The translations under genes and the position numbers were made by a program. From the NCBI RefSeq assembly GCF_010993975.1, contig NZ_JAACZO010000052.1:1-64000 (forward strand): a DNA stretch of 64,000 nucleotides, written 5' to 3'. The stretch comes from Halomonas faecis (GTDB lineage: Bacteria; Pseudomonadota; Gammaproteobacteria; Pseudomonadales; Halomonadaceae). The notes beneath the pieces are model-generated. The model saw nothing but the letters and a program-made list of their open reading frames with translations, had not been told where the DNA came from and searched no databases. Positions 47,484 to 57,739 of the stretch are shown here, one piece after another; position 1 is the stretch's first letter; each line of letters opens with the position of its first letter.

Positions 47484-49223
47484 TCAAGCGTTGGCGGTGA
47501 CGGCGACGGGCGCAGCGCTTCGTTTGAGGGCAGCATAGCCGAGCCCGGTGACCAGCGAACCGATGACGATGGCGCCGAGGTAGAGGAATGCCGGCGTGAT
47601 GGCGTTGGGAATCAGTAGCACGAAGATCCCGCCGTGGGGCGCCATCAACTGGGCGCCGACCAGCATGGAGAGCGCGCCGGTGATGGCCCCGCCGATCATG
47701 CTCATGGGGATCACTCGCAGCGGATCCTTAGCGGCGAAGGGGATGGCGCCCTCGGTGATGAAGCAGCAGCCCAGCACCAGCGAGGCCTTGCCAGCCTCGC
47801 GCTCCGGATCCGAGAACTTCGACCTGGCTACCAGGCTGGCGATGCCCATGCCGATGGCCGGCACCATGCCGGCGGCCATGATGGCTGCCATGGGGCCGTA
47901 GGTCTCGGAGGCGAGCAGGCCCACTCCGAAGGTATAGGCGGCCTTGTTGACCGGTCCACCCAGGTCGAAGCACATCATGGAGCCGAGCAGGATGCCCAGC
48001 AGTACGGCGTTGGCCGAGCCCATGGTCTCGAGGAAGGCGGTCAGTGCCGAGAGGACGGCCGCCACCGGTTCGCCGATCACGTAGATCATGACGAGCCCGG
48101 TCACGAGGCTTGCGATCAGTGGAATGATCAGGATCGGCTTGAGCGACTCGACGCTCGCCGGGAGTTTGACGTGGGTCGCCACCGCTTTGGCCACGTAGCC
48201 GGCCAGGAAACCGGCCAGAATGCCGCCGATGAAGCCAGCGCCGATTTCCGAGGCGAGCATGCCACCGACCATGCCCGGGGCGATGCCGGGGCGGTCGGCG
48301 ATGGAGTAGGCAATGTAGCCGGCGAGCACCGGGATCATCAGCGCGAAGGCGGTGCCGCCGCCGATCTGCATCAGTGCCGCGGCAAGCGTGCCCTCCTGCT
48401 CGAAGGCCTCGATGCCGAACACGAAGGACAGGGCGATCAGCAGCCCCCCGGCCACCACCATGGGCAGCATGAAGGAGACGCCGGTGAGCAGGTGCTTGTA
48501 GACGCCGCGCTCCTTGACGCTCTTCTTCGCCTCGCCGCCGGCGGCTGCAGCGCTCTCCACGCTGGCTTCTGCCAGCGCTGCCTCGATGGTGGGCCGGGGC
48601 TTCTTGAGCGCGTTGCCGGTGGAGGTGCGGTAGACGCGCTTGCCGGCGAAGCGGGTGGGGTCCACTTCGATGTCGCAGGCGAGTATCACCACGTCGGCGT
48701 CGCGGATCTCCTCGTCGGTGAGGGCGTCCTGGGCACCCACCGAGCCTTGGGTCTCGACGCGGATGGCGTGTCCCAGCGCCTTGCCCGCCTCGGCGAGCGC
48801 TTCCGCGGCCATGAAGGTGTGGGCCACGCCGGTGGGGCAGGCCGTCACGGCAACGATCTTCCGGCCGTCGGTTGCCTGTTCGTCGAGAGGGGCTTCCTGC
48901 TCGGCGGGTGGTACGTACTCAGTGGCCTCGCGGTCGGCACGCTCGAGAAAGGCTCGTGGGTCGGGCAGTGCCGCGTCGATGGATGCCTGGAAAAGCCGCT
49001 TGCCGGCAAAGCGTTGCGGAGCGGGCACGTGGTCGGCGGCGATCACGATCAGGTCGGCGGCGGCGATCGCTTCGGCACTGATCGGGGTCAGCGGTTCGAG
49101 TTCGCTGTGCATCTCGACTTCCATTTGCCAGCCGAGGCGGCCGGCGGCTTGTTCGAGACGGCGGGCAGCGAGGAAGGTGGTAGCCATGCCGCTGGGGCAG
49201 GCGGTGACGAGGATGGCGTTCAT
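47484..49223 (-). CDS. fruA: Fructose PTS EIIBC
   Basis: A 579-aa membrane phosphotransferase. Residues 1-100 are a degenerate IIB' domain (VTACPSGMATTFLAARRL). Residues about 104-200 are active IIB (VAVTACPTGVAHTFMAAEAL, phospho-Cys). Residues about 230-575 are IIC with nine or so helices (FDLGGPVNKAAYTFG, FITEGAIPFAAKDPLRVIP). It imports fructose as fructose 1-phosphate. The ATG overlaps the fruK stop by four bases. Confidence 0.92.
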   Translation of the reverse strand: MNAILVTACPSGMATTFLAARRLEQAAGRLGWQMEVEMHSELEPLTPISAEAIAAADLIVIAADHVPAPQRFAGKRLFQASIDAALPDPRAFLERADREATEYVPPAEQEAPLDEQATDGRKIVAVTACPTGVAHTFMAAEALAEAGKALGHAIRVETQGSVGAQDALTDEEIRDADVVILACDIEVDPTRFAGKRVYRTSTGNALKKPRPTIEAALAEASVESAAAAGGEAKKSVKERGVYKHLLTGVSFMLPMVVAGGLLIALSFVFGIEAFEQEGTLAAALMQIGGGTAFALMIPVLAGYIAYSIADRPGIAPGMVGGMLASEIGAGFIGGILAGFLAGYVAKAVATHVKLPASVESLKPILIIPLIASLVTGLVMIYVIGEPVAAVLSALTAFLETMGSANAVLLGILLGSMMCFDLGGPVNKAAYTFGVGLLASETYGPMAAIMAAGMVPAIGMGIASLVARSKFSDPEREAGKASLVLGCCFITEGAIPFAAKDPLRVIPMSMIGGAITGALSMLVGAQLMAPHGGIFVLLIPNAITPAFLYLGAIVIGSLVTGLGYAALKRSAAPVAVTANA

Positions 49224-50194
49224 GCGAAGGCTCCCCCCGCATCGACGTCGTTGAGGCGCCGTACACGGGTTTGCTGTTGGAGTTGCGGGAAATCGGCGGC
49301 GCGGGGATCGCCCACGCCGACATGACGGACGGATTCGGCGGAGAGCGCCGTGGCCAGGCGCAGGGTCTGCTCGGCGGTGTGCCCCGAGAGCACGCCGTGC
49401 AGCAGGGCGGCGACCAGGGTGTCGCCGGCGCCTACCGTGCTGACCACGGCGAGGCGTGGCGGCATGGCCTGCCAGGCGCCGCGCCGGCTGACCCACAGCA
49501 CGCCCTGGTCGCCAGCGGAAATCAGCGCTTCCTCGATGCCTTCGGCGTAGAGCCGCAGCGCGGCCGAGAGGCGCGCCTCGACGCTTTCCAGGCGGCGTCC
49601 CGCCCAGGCAGCCAGTTCGTGCTCGTTGGGCTTGACCGCGGTGGGGCGAGCGGCGATGGCGGCAGTGAGCGCCTCGCCGCTGGTGTCGACCCATACCGCC
49701 AGCCCGGCACCGCGCAGGCGGGTGACCAGGCTGGCGAGGTTCTCCGCGGTCACGCCCGGTGGCAGGCTGCCGGCGATCACCACGGCATCGGGTCGGCGGC
49801 GAGGATCGGCCAGGCGCGTATCGAGGCCGTCGAGCAGACGCTGCCAGGCAGTCTCATCGATGGTCGTCCCCGGCCCGTTGATGTCGGTGACCCGGCCGTC
49901 GGCCTCGGCGAGCTTGGCGTTGATGCGCGTCTCGCCGGGCACGCGCAGGAAGGCGTCCTCCACGCCCAACGCTTCGAAGGCGCGCAGGAAGGGGCCGTCG
50001 TTGTCGGCGCCGAGAAAGCCCGACACCGTGACGTCGTGCCCCAGCGCGACCAGCACGCGTGCCACGTTGACGCCCTTGCCGGCGGCATCGAGGTGGGTTT
50101 CTCGAGTGCGGTTGACCTTGCCGAGTGCGAGTCGCTCGAGGCCGATCGACAGGTCCAGCGCCGGATTGAGAGTGAGAGTGAGCACGCGGGCCAT
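49220..50194 (-). CDS. fruK: 1-phosphofructokinase
   Basis: A 324-aa PfkB-family kinase making fructose 1,6-bisphosphate from fructose 1-phosphate. Motifs are LTLNPALDLSIGL, GKGVNVARVL, VKPNEHELAAW and the catalytic STVGAGDTLVAAL. It overlaps fruB by one base and fruA by four, giving tight coupling. Confidence 0.93.
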   Translation of the reverse strand: MARVLTLTLNPALDLSIGLERLALGKVNRTRETHLDAAGKGVNVARVLVALGHDVTVSGFLGADNDGPFLRAFEALGVEDAFLRVPGETRINAKLAEADGRVTDINGPGTTIDETAWQRLLDGLDTRLADPRRRPDAVVIAGSLPPGVTAENLASLVTRLRGAGLAVWVDTSGEALTAAIAARPTAVKPNEHELAAWAGRRLESVEARLSAALRLYAEGIEEALISAGDQGVLWVSRRGAWQAMPPRLAVVSTVGAGDTLVAALLHGVLSGHTAEQTLRLATALSAESVRHVGVGDPRAADFPQLQQQTRVRRLNDVDAGGAFA

Positions 50195-53061
50195 CAGCGC
50201 ACCTCCAGGACGTTGCGTACCGCCTCGCTGGTGGCCTGAGCCAGCGCCAGCCCGGCCTGAGTGCGTGCCTCCTCGCTGTCGAACTCGCGCAGGCGGGCCT
50301 TGACCAGCGGCACCTGGCGGGCGCTCACCGAGAGCTCGTCGATGCCCAGGCCCACCAGCACCGGCACGGCGGTGGCGTCACTGGCCAGCTCGCCGCACAC
50401 CCCGACCCACTTGCCGTGGGCATGGGCGGCCTGCACGGTCATCTCGATCAGTCGCAGCACCGCCGGATGCAGGCCGTCGGCCTGGGCGGAGAGCTGAGGA
50501 TGGTCGCGGTCGATGGCCAGGGTGTACTGGGTGAGGTCGTTGGTGCCCACCGAGAAGAAGTCCACCTCGGCGGCCAGGCTCGGGGCGAGCAGGGCGCAGG
50601 AAGGCACCTCGATCATCACGCCCAGTTGCAGATCGCTGGCGCGCTGCTCGGCAGGGATTTCTTCGAGGAGGCGGTCGACGATCTGCCGGGCGGCGCGAAA
50701 CTCCGCCACGTCCTTGACCATCGGCAGCATGATGCGCAACGGCTTGCCGGCGGCGGCCATCAGCAGGGCGCGCAATTGGGTCTCGAGCACCTCGGGACGG
50801 GTCAGGGTCAGGCGAATGCCGCGCAGGCCGAGGAAGGGGTTGGCCTCCTGGGGTACCGGCCAGTAGGGCAGCGGCTTGTCACCGCCGACGTCCAGGGTGC
50901 GCGCCACCAGTGGCCGGCCGTCCAGGGCATCGAGCGCCTCGCGGTACTCGGCGATCTGGGTATCGAGATCGGGCAGCTTGGCGTGGGCCATGAACAGGAA
51001 CTCGGTGCGCAGCAGCCCGACGCCTTCGGCGCCGCGCTCCACGGCATCGGCGGCGTGGGCCGTGTTGCCCAGGTTGGCGGCTACCTCGATGCGGTGGCCG
51101 TCGCGGGTGCGTGCCTCGTCGAAGCGGGCCTCCCAGGCCTCGGCTTCGCGCCGCTCGCGCTCGGCCAGGCGCTGCTGTGCAGCGTCGCGCCGTTCGGTGG
51201 AGGGGGCCGGTGTGATGCGCCCGCGTTCGCCGTCGAGGATCAATTCGGTACCGCCCTCGAGCGTCATCACCCGCGGTCCGGCGCCGACCACGGCGGGGAT
51301 GCCCAGCGCTCGGGCGAGAATGGCGCTGTGGGCGGTGGCGCCGCCGCGGGCGGTGAGCAGGCCGCGTACGCGGCGGGTGTCGAGTCGCGCCACGTCGGAG
51401 GGGCCGATGTCGTCGGTGACCAGAATGTAGGGATGGTCCGGCGGGTCGGGCCGCTTGACGTCACACAGGATGCCGAGAACGCGGCGCCCCACGTCGCGCA
51501 GGTCGGCGGCGCGTTCGGCGAGCAGCGGGTCGGCGAGCCGCTCCTGGGCCTGGGCCGCGGTCTCGATGGCTTCCCACCAGCCGGCTTCGGCCGAGGCGCC
51601 TTCACCGATCGCCTCGCGGGCTGCCTGGTGCAACTCGCCGTCCTGGAGCATTTCCTCGTGCATGGCCAGTATCTGCGCGACCTCGCCGCCGCGGGCCTCG
51701 CGGACCAGTGCCTCGAGCTGTTCGGCGCCCTCGCGGATCGCCGACTCCAGGCGCTGGGTCTGGGCGACGGGGTCGTCGGCACGCTCCGGATAGTCGAAGC
51801 GCGGCGTTTGCAGCACGAAGGCCGGAGCGATGGCGAGCCCCGGCGAGGCGGCCACGCCGGGGTGGGGCTCGTCGGCGGGCAGTGGCTCGGGCGGCGGGGT
51901 GTCGTCCTCGCGTGGGGCGACGTGTTCGCGGCTTTCGTCGAAGGGCAGCACCGCTTCGCCGAGCCCGCTCGACACGGCCTCGCACACCGCGGTCAGCGCC
52001 GCCTCGGCGTCCTCGCCCTCGGCGGAGAAGGCGAGCTGCTGGCCGCGTCGCGCACCGAGGTTGATCACCTTGGTGAGACTGGTGGCCGAGACTGGCTGGC
52101 CGCCCGCTTCGGCGAGGCGCACGCGAACGGGCACGGCCTGTTCGCGGGCCACCTGCACCAGCTGCTTGGCGGGGCGGGCATGCAGGCCATGGGCGTTGAG
52201 CACGCGGGCCAGCCGGGTGTGGGCCGTGGTGGACTCGCCAGAGAGACGCGCCAGCACGGTGGCGGCATCGGCGCCGCGCAGCGCCTGGCCGTTACCGTTC
52301 TCCAGCAGAGCCAGAAGGCGCTCCAGCAGGCTCTTGTGGGCGCTGCCGTCGGCGGCCAGGCTGAACACGCCGGTGACGGCCTCGTTCGCCTCGTGCACGG
52401 CCGTTTCGGGAGTCGCCAGGGCGAGCGCCGGTGTCTCGACGCCGCGGCCGCTGGTGGCCAGCCACAACCCCTGGCCCAGGCGCACCGGGGCGTGCTCGGC
52501 CACTGCGGCGACGAAGTCGCTGCCCACGCAGCCGAGCTGACGCAGGCGGGCGGCTCCGGCCAGCGCCAGTTCGCGCACGTCACGGGCGGGAAAGTTCAAG
52601 CACAGGGTGTCGGCGTTCAGGCGCGCCTCGATCGCGGACTTCGACAGCAGTCGCGCCACCGTAGCGGCCGACTCGGCTGCGGCCAGACGCTGGGCGATGC
52701 TGTCGTCGTCGAGCACGTGGGTGAGCTGACGAAGGATGTCGAGATGCTCGTCGCTCTGGGCGGCGATGGTCACCAGCACGTGGACGCGCTCGCCGTCGTG
52801 CCACTCGACCCCAGCGGGGAACTGCAGTACGCGAATGCCCGTGGCACGCACGTGCTCGCGACTCTCGGCGGTACCGTGGGGAATGGCGATGGCGTTGCCG
52901 AGATAGGTGGAAGACTGTGCCTCGCGGGCGTAGAGGCCGTCGCGATAGGCGGGCGCCACCAGCTCGGCGGCGTGGAGTGCCTCGGCGGCCTGGTCCAGGG
53001 CGTCGCGCCAGTCCGCAGCCTGGCAGCCGAGCCGGATGTCTTCCGGGCGTAGGGTCAACAT
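50194..53061 (-). CDS. fruB: Fructose PTS multiphosphoryl transfer protein (EIIA-HPr-EI)
   Basis: A 955-aa cytoplasmic fusion. EIIA(Fru) at about 1-145 carries phospho-His62 in [12 protein letters not shown] central linker follows, then HPr at about 285-370 ([14 protein letters not shown], phospho-His), then enzyme I at about 400-955. In EI the active His lies in [19 protein letters not shown] and the PEP site includes [18 protein letters not shown]. One chain therefore carries the whole soluble phosphate relay from PEP to FruA, as in Pseudomonas. First gene of fruBKA, divergent from fruR. Confidence 0.93.
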   Translation of the reverse strand: MLTLRPEDIRLGCQAADWRDALDQAAEALHAAELVAPAYRDGLYAREAQSSTYLGNAIAIPHGTAESREHVRATGIRVLQFPAGVEWHDGERVHVLVTIAAQSDEHLDILRQLTHVLDDDSIAQRLAAAESAATVARLLSKSAIEARLNADTLCLNFPARDVRELALAGAARLRQLGCVGSDFVAAVAEHAPVRLGQGLWLATSGRGVETPALALATPETAVHEANEAVTGVFSLAADGSAHKSLLERLLALLENGNGQALRGADAATVLARLSGESTTAHTRLARVLNAHGLHARPAKQLVQVAREQAVPVRVRLAEAGGQPVSATSLTKVINLGARRGQQLAFSAEGEDAEAALTAVCEAVSSGLGEAVLPFDESREHVAPREDDTPPPEPLPADEPHPGVAASPGLAIAPAFVLQTPRFDYPERADDPVAQTQRLESAIREGAEQLEALVREARGGEVAQILAMHEEMLQDGELHQAAREAIGEGASAEAGWWEAIETAAQAQERLADPLLAERAADLRDVGRRVLGILCDVKRPDPPDHPYILVTDDIGPSDVARLDTRRVRGLLTARGGATAHSAILARALGIPAVVGAGPRVMTLEGGTELILDGERGRITPAPSTERRDAAQQRLAERERREAEAWEARFDEARTRDGHRIEVAANLGNTAHAADAVERGAEGVGLLRTEFLFMAHAKLPDLDTQIAEYREALDALDGRPLVARTLDVGGDKPLPYWPVPQEANPFLGLRGIRLTLTRPEVLETQLRALLMAAAGKPLRIMLPMVKDVAEFRAARQIVDRLLEEIPAEQRASDLQLGVMIEVPSCALLAPSLAAEVDFFSVGTNDLTQYTLAIDRDHPQLSAQADGLHPAVLRLIEMTVQAAHAHGKWVGVCGELASDATAVPVLVGLGIDELSVSARQVPLVKARLREFDSEEARTQAGLALAQATSEAVRNVLEVR

Positions 53062-53133
53062 GGGGTTCTCCTCTATGCCGGCGCGCCATGGGTGGCATTC
53101 GGGTGCCGACAGCGGCAGTCGTTGGTGATTGGC

Positions 53134-53145
53134 TGAATCGTGTCA
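53134..53145. promoter_or_regulatory. FruR/Cra operator 1
   Basis: TGAATCGTGTCA matches the Cra consensus half TGAATCG followed by a TTCA-like half, 72 bp upstream of fruB in the divergent region. Confidence 0.55.
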
Positions 53146-53163
53146 CCTACTATGATTCAATGC

Positions 53164-53175
53164 TGGATCGATTCA
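53164..53175. promoter_or_regulatory. FruR/Cra operator 2
   Basis: TGGATCGATTCA differs by one base from the palindrome TGAATCGATTCA. With the first site 30 bp away (about three helical turns) it would let one repressor control both fruBKA and fruR. Confidence 0.55.
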
Positions 53176-53269
53176 TGCATTTTGGCAAGGCGAGCCATCT
53201 TAGACTTTGGCAGGGGGCGGAGAGATCGATGAGTCGCGTAAACTGGGTTTTCTGGCAACGAGGACGACC

Positions 53270-54271
53270 ATGACACTCGCCGAAATCGCGCGCCTGGCCG
53301 GCGTGTCGCGCACCACCGCCAGCTACGTCATCAACGGCAAAGCCGAGGAGCGGCGTATCAGCCCCGACACCGTCGAGCGGGTGATGGCCGTGGTGCGTCA
53401 GCATCGCTACCGGGTGGATGCCCAGGCAGCGGCGCTGCGTCGGGGCTCGAGCCGTACCCTGGGGTTGATCGTTCCCGATCTGGAGAACGTCAGTTACGCG
53501 CGGCTGGCCAAGCGCCTGGAGCGCGGCGCCCGGGAGCAGGGCTATCAACTGCTGATCGTCGGTTCCGACGACCGGCCCGAAGCGGAGCGCGACCTGGCCG
53601 CGGCGCTGCGCGCCCAGCGCTGCGAGGTGTTGATCACGGCGAGCTGCCTGCCCCAGGACGATCCCTTCTACCGTGAGCTGATGGCCGACGGCCTGCCGGT
53701 GGTGGCGGTGGACCGCGGCTTCGATTCGGCCCACTTCGCCAGCGTGGTGAGCAACGACCGCGAGGCCGCCGAGCGCTTGACCCGCTCGGTGCTCGACGAA
53801 CGGGTCGTGAGCGTGGCCTGGCTCGATGCCGTGCCGGCGCTCTCCATCACCGGTGAGCGGCGCGCTGGTTTCGAACGGGCGCTGGCGGGCCGTTCCCTGC
53901 GGCCGGTCATCCTGTGCGCCGAGCGCTACGACCGCGCCGAAGGGGCGCGGCGGATGCGCGAGCTGCTCGATCGCCATGGCCTGCCAGACGCTCTGATCAC
54001 GGCGTCCTACACGCTGCTCGACGGCGTCTTCGACGTGCTGCTCGAGGAGGGCGGCCTGCCTCAGGGGCTGCGTCTGGCCACCTTCGGCGATAGCCGCCTG
54101 CTCGATTTCCTGCCGCTGCCGATCAACTCGGCGGTGCAGGACTACGACCGCATCGCCGCCGCGACGCTCACCGCCGCCTTGGCCGCTGCGCGCGGCGATT
54201 ACCGTGCCGGCGAGCAGGTGGTTCCGCGTACCCTGCGTTGGCGGTTGCCGGAGCGGCTGGCGGTGGAGTAG
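53270..54271 (+). CDS. fruR: Cra/FruR-type LacI-family regulator
   Basis: A 333-aa repressor: helix-turn-helix TLAEIARLAGVSRTTASYVINGKAEERRIS, then a sugar-binding core (LGLIVPDLENVSYARLAKRLERGAREQGYQ). The N-terminus has the Cra-specific spacing to the hinge. ATG 53270 follows GAGGACGACC. Effector is probably fructose 1-phosphate. It is divergent from fruBKA with two Cra-like sites between. Confidence 0.88.
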   Translation: MTLAEIARLAGVSRTTASYVINGKAEERRISPDTVERVMAVVRQHRYRVDAQAAALRRGSSRTLGLIVPDLENVSYARLAKRLERGAREQGYQLLIVGSDDRPEAERDLAAALRAQRCEVLITASCLPQDDPFYRELMADGLPVVAVDRGFDSAHFASVVSNDREAAERLTRSVLDERVVSVAWLDAVPALSITGERRAGFERALAGRSLRPVILCAERYDRAEGARRMRELLDRHGLPDALITASYTLLDGVFDVLLEEGGLPQGLRLATFGDSRLLDFLPLPINSAVQDYDRIAAATLTAALAAARGDYRAGEQVVPRTLRWRLPERLAVE

Positions 54272-54348
54272 GCAGCGGCAGCCGTTGTACAGGGAGGTCG
54301 GGCTTGCGATGATTCCTGGTACTTCAGGTTGGCTTCGAGTGGCGCATC

Positions 54349-55305
54349 GTGGACAAGTTCGAGAGAAGGCTGGATCAGGCGGCGCGAGCGGCCTGGATGT
54401 CCTATGTGGGAGGCATCACCCAGGATGAAATTGCCCAACAGTTGGGTGTTTCGCGTCCTGGCGTGCAGCGCTTGCTGGCTCTGGCTCGGCAAGAAGGCCT
54501 CGTCAAGGTCCACATCGATCACCCGATCGCCAGTTGCATGGCGCTCTCCGAGGCCCTGTGCGAACGTTATGGGCTGGAATTCTGTGACGTCGTTCCCGCC
54601 GATCCGGACGATGCATCGGCCAACAGTGCACGTTACCTGGCCGTTGCGGCGGCCGAGCGGCTTTCCCACTATTTGAACCGTACCGAGCCACTGACCCTCT
54701 CGCTGGGTACCGGTCGTGCCGTGCGCGCCATGGTCGAGGCCCTGAGCCGCATCGATCGTCCCCAGCACCGCTTCGTTTCCCTGGTCGGCAACGTGGCCCG
54801 CGATGGCTCCTCCAACCGTTATGACGGGGTCATGGTGCTGGCGGACAAGACCGGTGGAGAGCGTTTCCTGCTGCCGGCACCAGTGGTGGCGGATTCGCTG
54901 GAAGAGAGCGATGCCCTGTGCAGACAGCGTCTGTATCGTTCGGTGGCGGAGGTGGCGCGCCAAGCCGAGGCCGCTTTCATCGGGGTCGGGCGTATCGACC
55001 GTCAGGCGACCCTGTTCCAGGACCACTTCATCAGCGAAAAAGAGCTCGAAGAGTTGATCTCCGGTGAGGCGGTGGGCGAACTCCTGGGGTGGCCATTGAA
55101 CCGGCACGGCGAGGTCATCGACTGTTCCATCACGCGTCGTGTGACCAGTCTTCCGCTGTCCATTTTCCGTGACCGACCACTGGTGGCCGTGGCCGGTGGG
55201 CGCGACAAGGGGGCGGCTCTGCGTGCGGCCCTGCGCGGGGGGTGGCTCAAGGGGCTGGTCACCGACGAGGGGGCGGCACGGCTGATCGTCGAGAGCGCGG
55301 ACTGA
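54349..55305 (+). CDS. SorC-family regulator of the polyol operon
   Basis: A 318-aa regulator: helix-turn-helix at 20-50 (MSYVGGITQDEIAQQLGVSRPGVQRLLALA) and a SorC sugar-phosphate sensor domain (LSLGTGRAVRAMVEAL, FIGVGRIDRQATLF, VAVAGGRDKGAALRAAL). The start is GTG 54349. It directly precedes and points into the smoEFGK operon; a 17-bp palindrome lies between. SorC proteins usually activate or derepress polyol genes when the polyol or its phosphate is present. Confidence 0.85.
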   Translation: MDKFERRLDQAARAAWMSYVGGITQDEIAQQLGVSRPGVQRLLALARQEGLVKVHIDHPIASCMALSEALCERYGLEFCDVVPADPDDASANSARYLAVAAAERLSHYLNRTEPLTLSLGTGRAVRAMVEALSRIDRPQHRFVSLVGNVARDGSSNRYDGVMVLADKTGGERFLLPAPVVADSLEESDALCRQRLYRSVAEVARQAEAAFIGVGRIDRQATLFQDHFISEKELEELISGEAVGELLGWPLNRHGEVIDCSITRRVTSLPLSIFRDRPLVAVAGGRDKGAALRAALRGGWLKGLVTDEGAARLIVESAD

Positions 55306-55363
55306 AGGCATGTCTCGTCCTAAAGTCTAACTTGGCGGCTTTGCTTTTTTTGGGGTCTTGTTC

Positions 55364-55397
55364 GATCATTTGCTCACGCTTTGATTTAAATGATCAA
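55364..55397. promoter_or_regulatory. Palindromic operator region before smoE
   Basis: GATCATTT (55364-55371) and AAATGATC (55388-55395) form an inverted repeat. Overlapping it, TTGATTTAAATGATCAA (55381-55397) is a near-perfect 17-bp palindrome. These lie 53-86 bp before smoE and are candidate sites for the SorC regulator. Confidence 0.5.
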
Positions 55398-55449
55398 TAG
55401 CGGCATAGCGAGTCGACAACAACACAAGACGTCTCAATAGGAGCCCATC

Positions 55450-56769
55450 ATGAAGCTCACCCGAGCCCTGCCGCTGGCTACCCTGGCGGCAGCCGTCGCC
55501 GCCGCTTGCCAGGCCCAGGCACAGACCGAGATCACCGTCGCTACGGTCAACAACAACGACATGGTGATCATGCAGAGCCTCACCGAGGAGTTCGAGACGC
55601 AACATCCCGATATCGAACTCGACTGGGTGGTGCTGGAGGAGAACGTGCTGCGCCAGCGCTTGACCACCGATGTGGCCACCGGTGGCGGCCAGTTCGATGT
55701 CATGACCATCGGCACCTACGAGGTGCCCATCTGGGCCGAGCGCGGCTGGCTGACGCCTCTCGACGACCTGCCGGCCGACTACGCGGTCGACGACCTGCTG
55801 CAGTCCGTGCGCGACGGTCTATCGCATGGCGACACCCTGCATGCACTGCCGTTCTACGGTGAGAGCTCGATGATGTACTACCGCCAGGATCTGTTCGACG
55901 AGGCGGGGATCGAGATTCCCGAGCAGCCCAGTTGGGAGGAGGTGCGCGACTGGGCCGGCCAGCTCCACGACCCGGACAACGAGGTGGCCGGCATCTGCCT
56001 GCGCGGCAAGCCGGGCTGGGGCGAGAACATGGCCTTCGTCTCGACCCTGGTGAACACCTTCGGCGGACGCTGGTTCGACGAGGCGTGGAATCCCGAACTC
56101 GACTCCCCGGCCTGGCAGGAGACGATCGGTTTCTACGTCGAGCTGCTCGGCAACTACGGGCCGCCGGGAGCGAGCTCCAACGGCTTCAACGAAAACCTGG
56201 CGCTGTTCTCGCGCGGCAACTGCGCCATGTGGGTGGATGCCACTTCGGCGGCCGGCAAGCTCTACGACCCGGACGAGTCCGACGTGGCCGACCGGCTGGG
56301 CTTCGCTCCGGCCCCGGTGGCCGAGACACCCAAAGGCTCCCACTGGCTGTGGTCCTGGGCGTTGGCGATCCCGGCCTCCTCGGAGAAGCAGGAGGCCGCC
56401 GAGACCTTCATCACCTGGGCCACCTCGCGTGAGTACGTCGAGCTGGTCGGCGAGACCGAGGGCTGGACCAGCGTGCCGCCGGGCACCCGCGAATCCACCT
56501 ACGCCAACGAGAACTACCAGCAGGCGGCCCCCTTCGCCGATTTCGTGCTCGAGGCGATTCGGGATGCCGACCCGACCGACTCGACCCTGGAACCCAATCC
56601 CTACGTCGGTGTGCAGTTCGTGGGCATTCCGGAGTTCCAGTCGATCGGCACCCAGGTCGGCCAGACCATCGCTTCGGCGTTGACCGGTGACGTCAGCGTG
56701 GAGCAGGCGTTGCAGACCGCGCAGCGGGCCACCGAGCGTACCATGCAGCGCGCCGGCTACCTGGACTGA
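55450..56769 (+). CDS. smoE: Polyol ABC transporter substrate-binding protein
   Basis: A 439-aa periplasmic protein with signal peptide 1-25 (ATLAAAVAAACQAQAQ). Segments typical of sorbitol/mannitol binders are DVMTIGTYEVPIWAERGWL, LPFYGESSMMYYRQDLFDEAG, GICLRGKPGWGENMAF and KGSHWLWSWALAIPASS. The downstream dehydrogenases fix the substrate class as hexitols. RBS AGGAG precedes the ATG. Confidence 0.88.
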   Translation: MKLTRALPLATLAAAVAAACQAQAQTEITVATVNNNDMVIMQSLTEEFETQHPDIELDWVVLEENVLRQRLTTDVATGGGQFDVMTIGTYEVPIWAERGWLTPLDDLPADYAVDDLLQSVRDGLSHGDTLHALPFYGESSMMYYRQDLFDEAGIEIPEQPSWEEVRDWAGQLHDPDNEVAGICLRGKPGWGENMAFVSTLVNTFGGRWFDEAWNPELDSPAWQETIGFYVELLGNYGPPGASSNGFNENLALFSRGNCAMWVDATSAAGKLYDPDESDVADRLGFAPAPVAETPKGSHWLWSWALAIPASSEKQEAAETFITWATSREYVELVGETEGWTSVPPGTRESTYANENYQQAAPFADFVLEAIRDADPTDSTLEPNPYVGVQFVGIPEFQSIGTQVGQTIASALTGDVSVEQALQTAQRATERTMQRAGYLD

Positions 56770-56832
56770 CCCCCGTGCCGGCCGGGAGCGCCCCGGCCGG
56801 CTGAACCTCACTCCATCCCAACGGGCCGGACC

Positions 56833-57723
56833 ATGACCAAGACACGCGCTGCCGGGCGCACCGTCGGGGGACTTCGGACCCTGTCGTTGCAGGCGCCCGC
56901 CGTTACTCTGCTGTTGCTATGGATGATCGTGCCGCTGGCGATGACCGTCTGGTTTTCGCTGCAGCGCTATAACCTGCTGATGCCGGAGATGACCGGCTTC
57001 GCCGGTCTGGAAAACTACCGGTACCTGTTCACCGATCCGGCGCTGTGGACGGCGATGGGCAACACGCTGCTGCTGGTCGGATCGGTGCTGGCGATCACCG
57101 TGGTGGGCGGCACTCTGCTGGCGGTGCTCTTCCAGCAGGAGTTTCCCGGACGCGGTGTGGCCCGAGTGCTGGCCATCTCGCCGTTCTTCGTGATGCCCAC
57201 GGTGAGCGCCCTGGTGTGGAAGAACATGATGATGCACCCCGCCAACGGCGTGCTCTCCTGGCTGGCCGAGTCCTTCGGTCTGCCGGCCGTCGACTGGTTC
57301 TCGTCGCTGCCGCTCACCTCGATCGTCATCATCGTTTCCTGGCAGTGGCTGCCCTTCGCCCTGCTGATCCTACTCACCGCCATTCAGTCGCTCGACGACG
57401 ATCAGGTCGAGGCGGCGCGCATGGACGGCGCCGGGCCGGTGGCGATCTTCTTCTTCATCACCCTGCCGCATCTCAAGCGGGCGATCAGCGTGGTGATCAT
57501 GATCGAGATGATCTTCCTGCTGACCATCTTCGCCGAGATCTTCGTCACCACTTCCGGCGGGCCGGGGCTGGCCACCACCAACCTGGCTTACCTGATCTAC
57601 ATCCAGGCTCTGCTCGACTTCGACGTGGGCATGGCGTCCGCCGGCGGAGTGGTCGCGATCATTCTCGCCAACATCGTCGCCATCTTCCTGGTCCGCATGG
57701 TGGCCAAGAACCTGGAAAGCTAG
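56833..57723 (+). CDS. smoF: Polyol ABC permease 1
   Basis: A 296-aa permease with six helices; EAA loop VEAARMDGAGPVAIFFFITLP. The N-terminal helix LLLLWMIVPLAMTVWFSLQ is MalF-like without the extra domain. It pairs with the permease 16 bp downstream. Confidence 0.88.
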   Translation: MTKTRAAGRTVGGLRTLSLQAPAVTLLLLWMIVPLAMTVWFSLQRYNLLMPEMTGFAGLENYRYLFTDPALWTAMGNTLLLVGSVLAITVVGGTLLAVLFQQEFPGRGVARVLAISPFFVMPTVSALVWKNMMMHPANGVLSWLAESFGLPAVDWFSSLPLTSIVIIVSWQWLPFALLILLTAIQSLDDDQVEAARMDGAGPVAIFFFITLPHLKRAISVVIMIEMIFLLTIFAEIFVTTSGGPGLATTNLAYLIYIQALLDFDVGMASAGGVVAIILANIVAIFLVRMVAKNLES

Positions 57724-57739
57724 CACCGGAGGCCCATCC

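Noticed and set aside
47634..49325. 563-aa open frame on the plus strand
   Set aside because: Shadow of fruA; repetitive Gly/His/Asp composition and no motif.
50416..53052. 878-aa open frame on the plus strand
   Set aside because: Antisense to fruB, which shows complete EIIA, HPr and EI motifs. Long antisense frames are common at this GC content.
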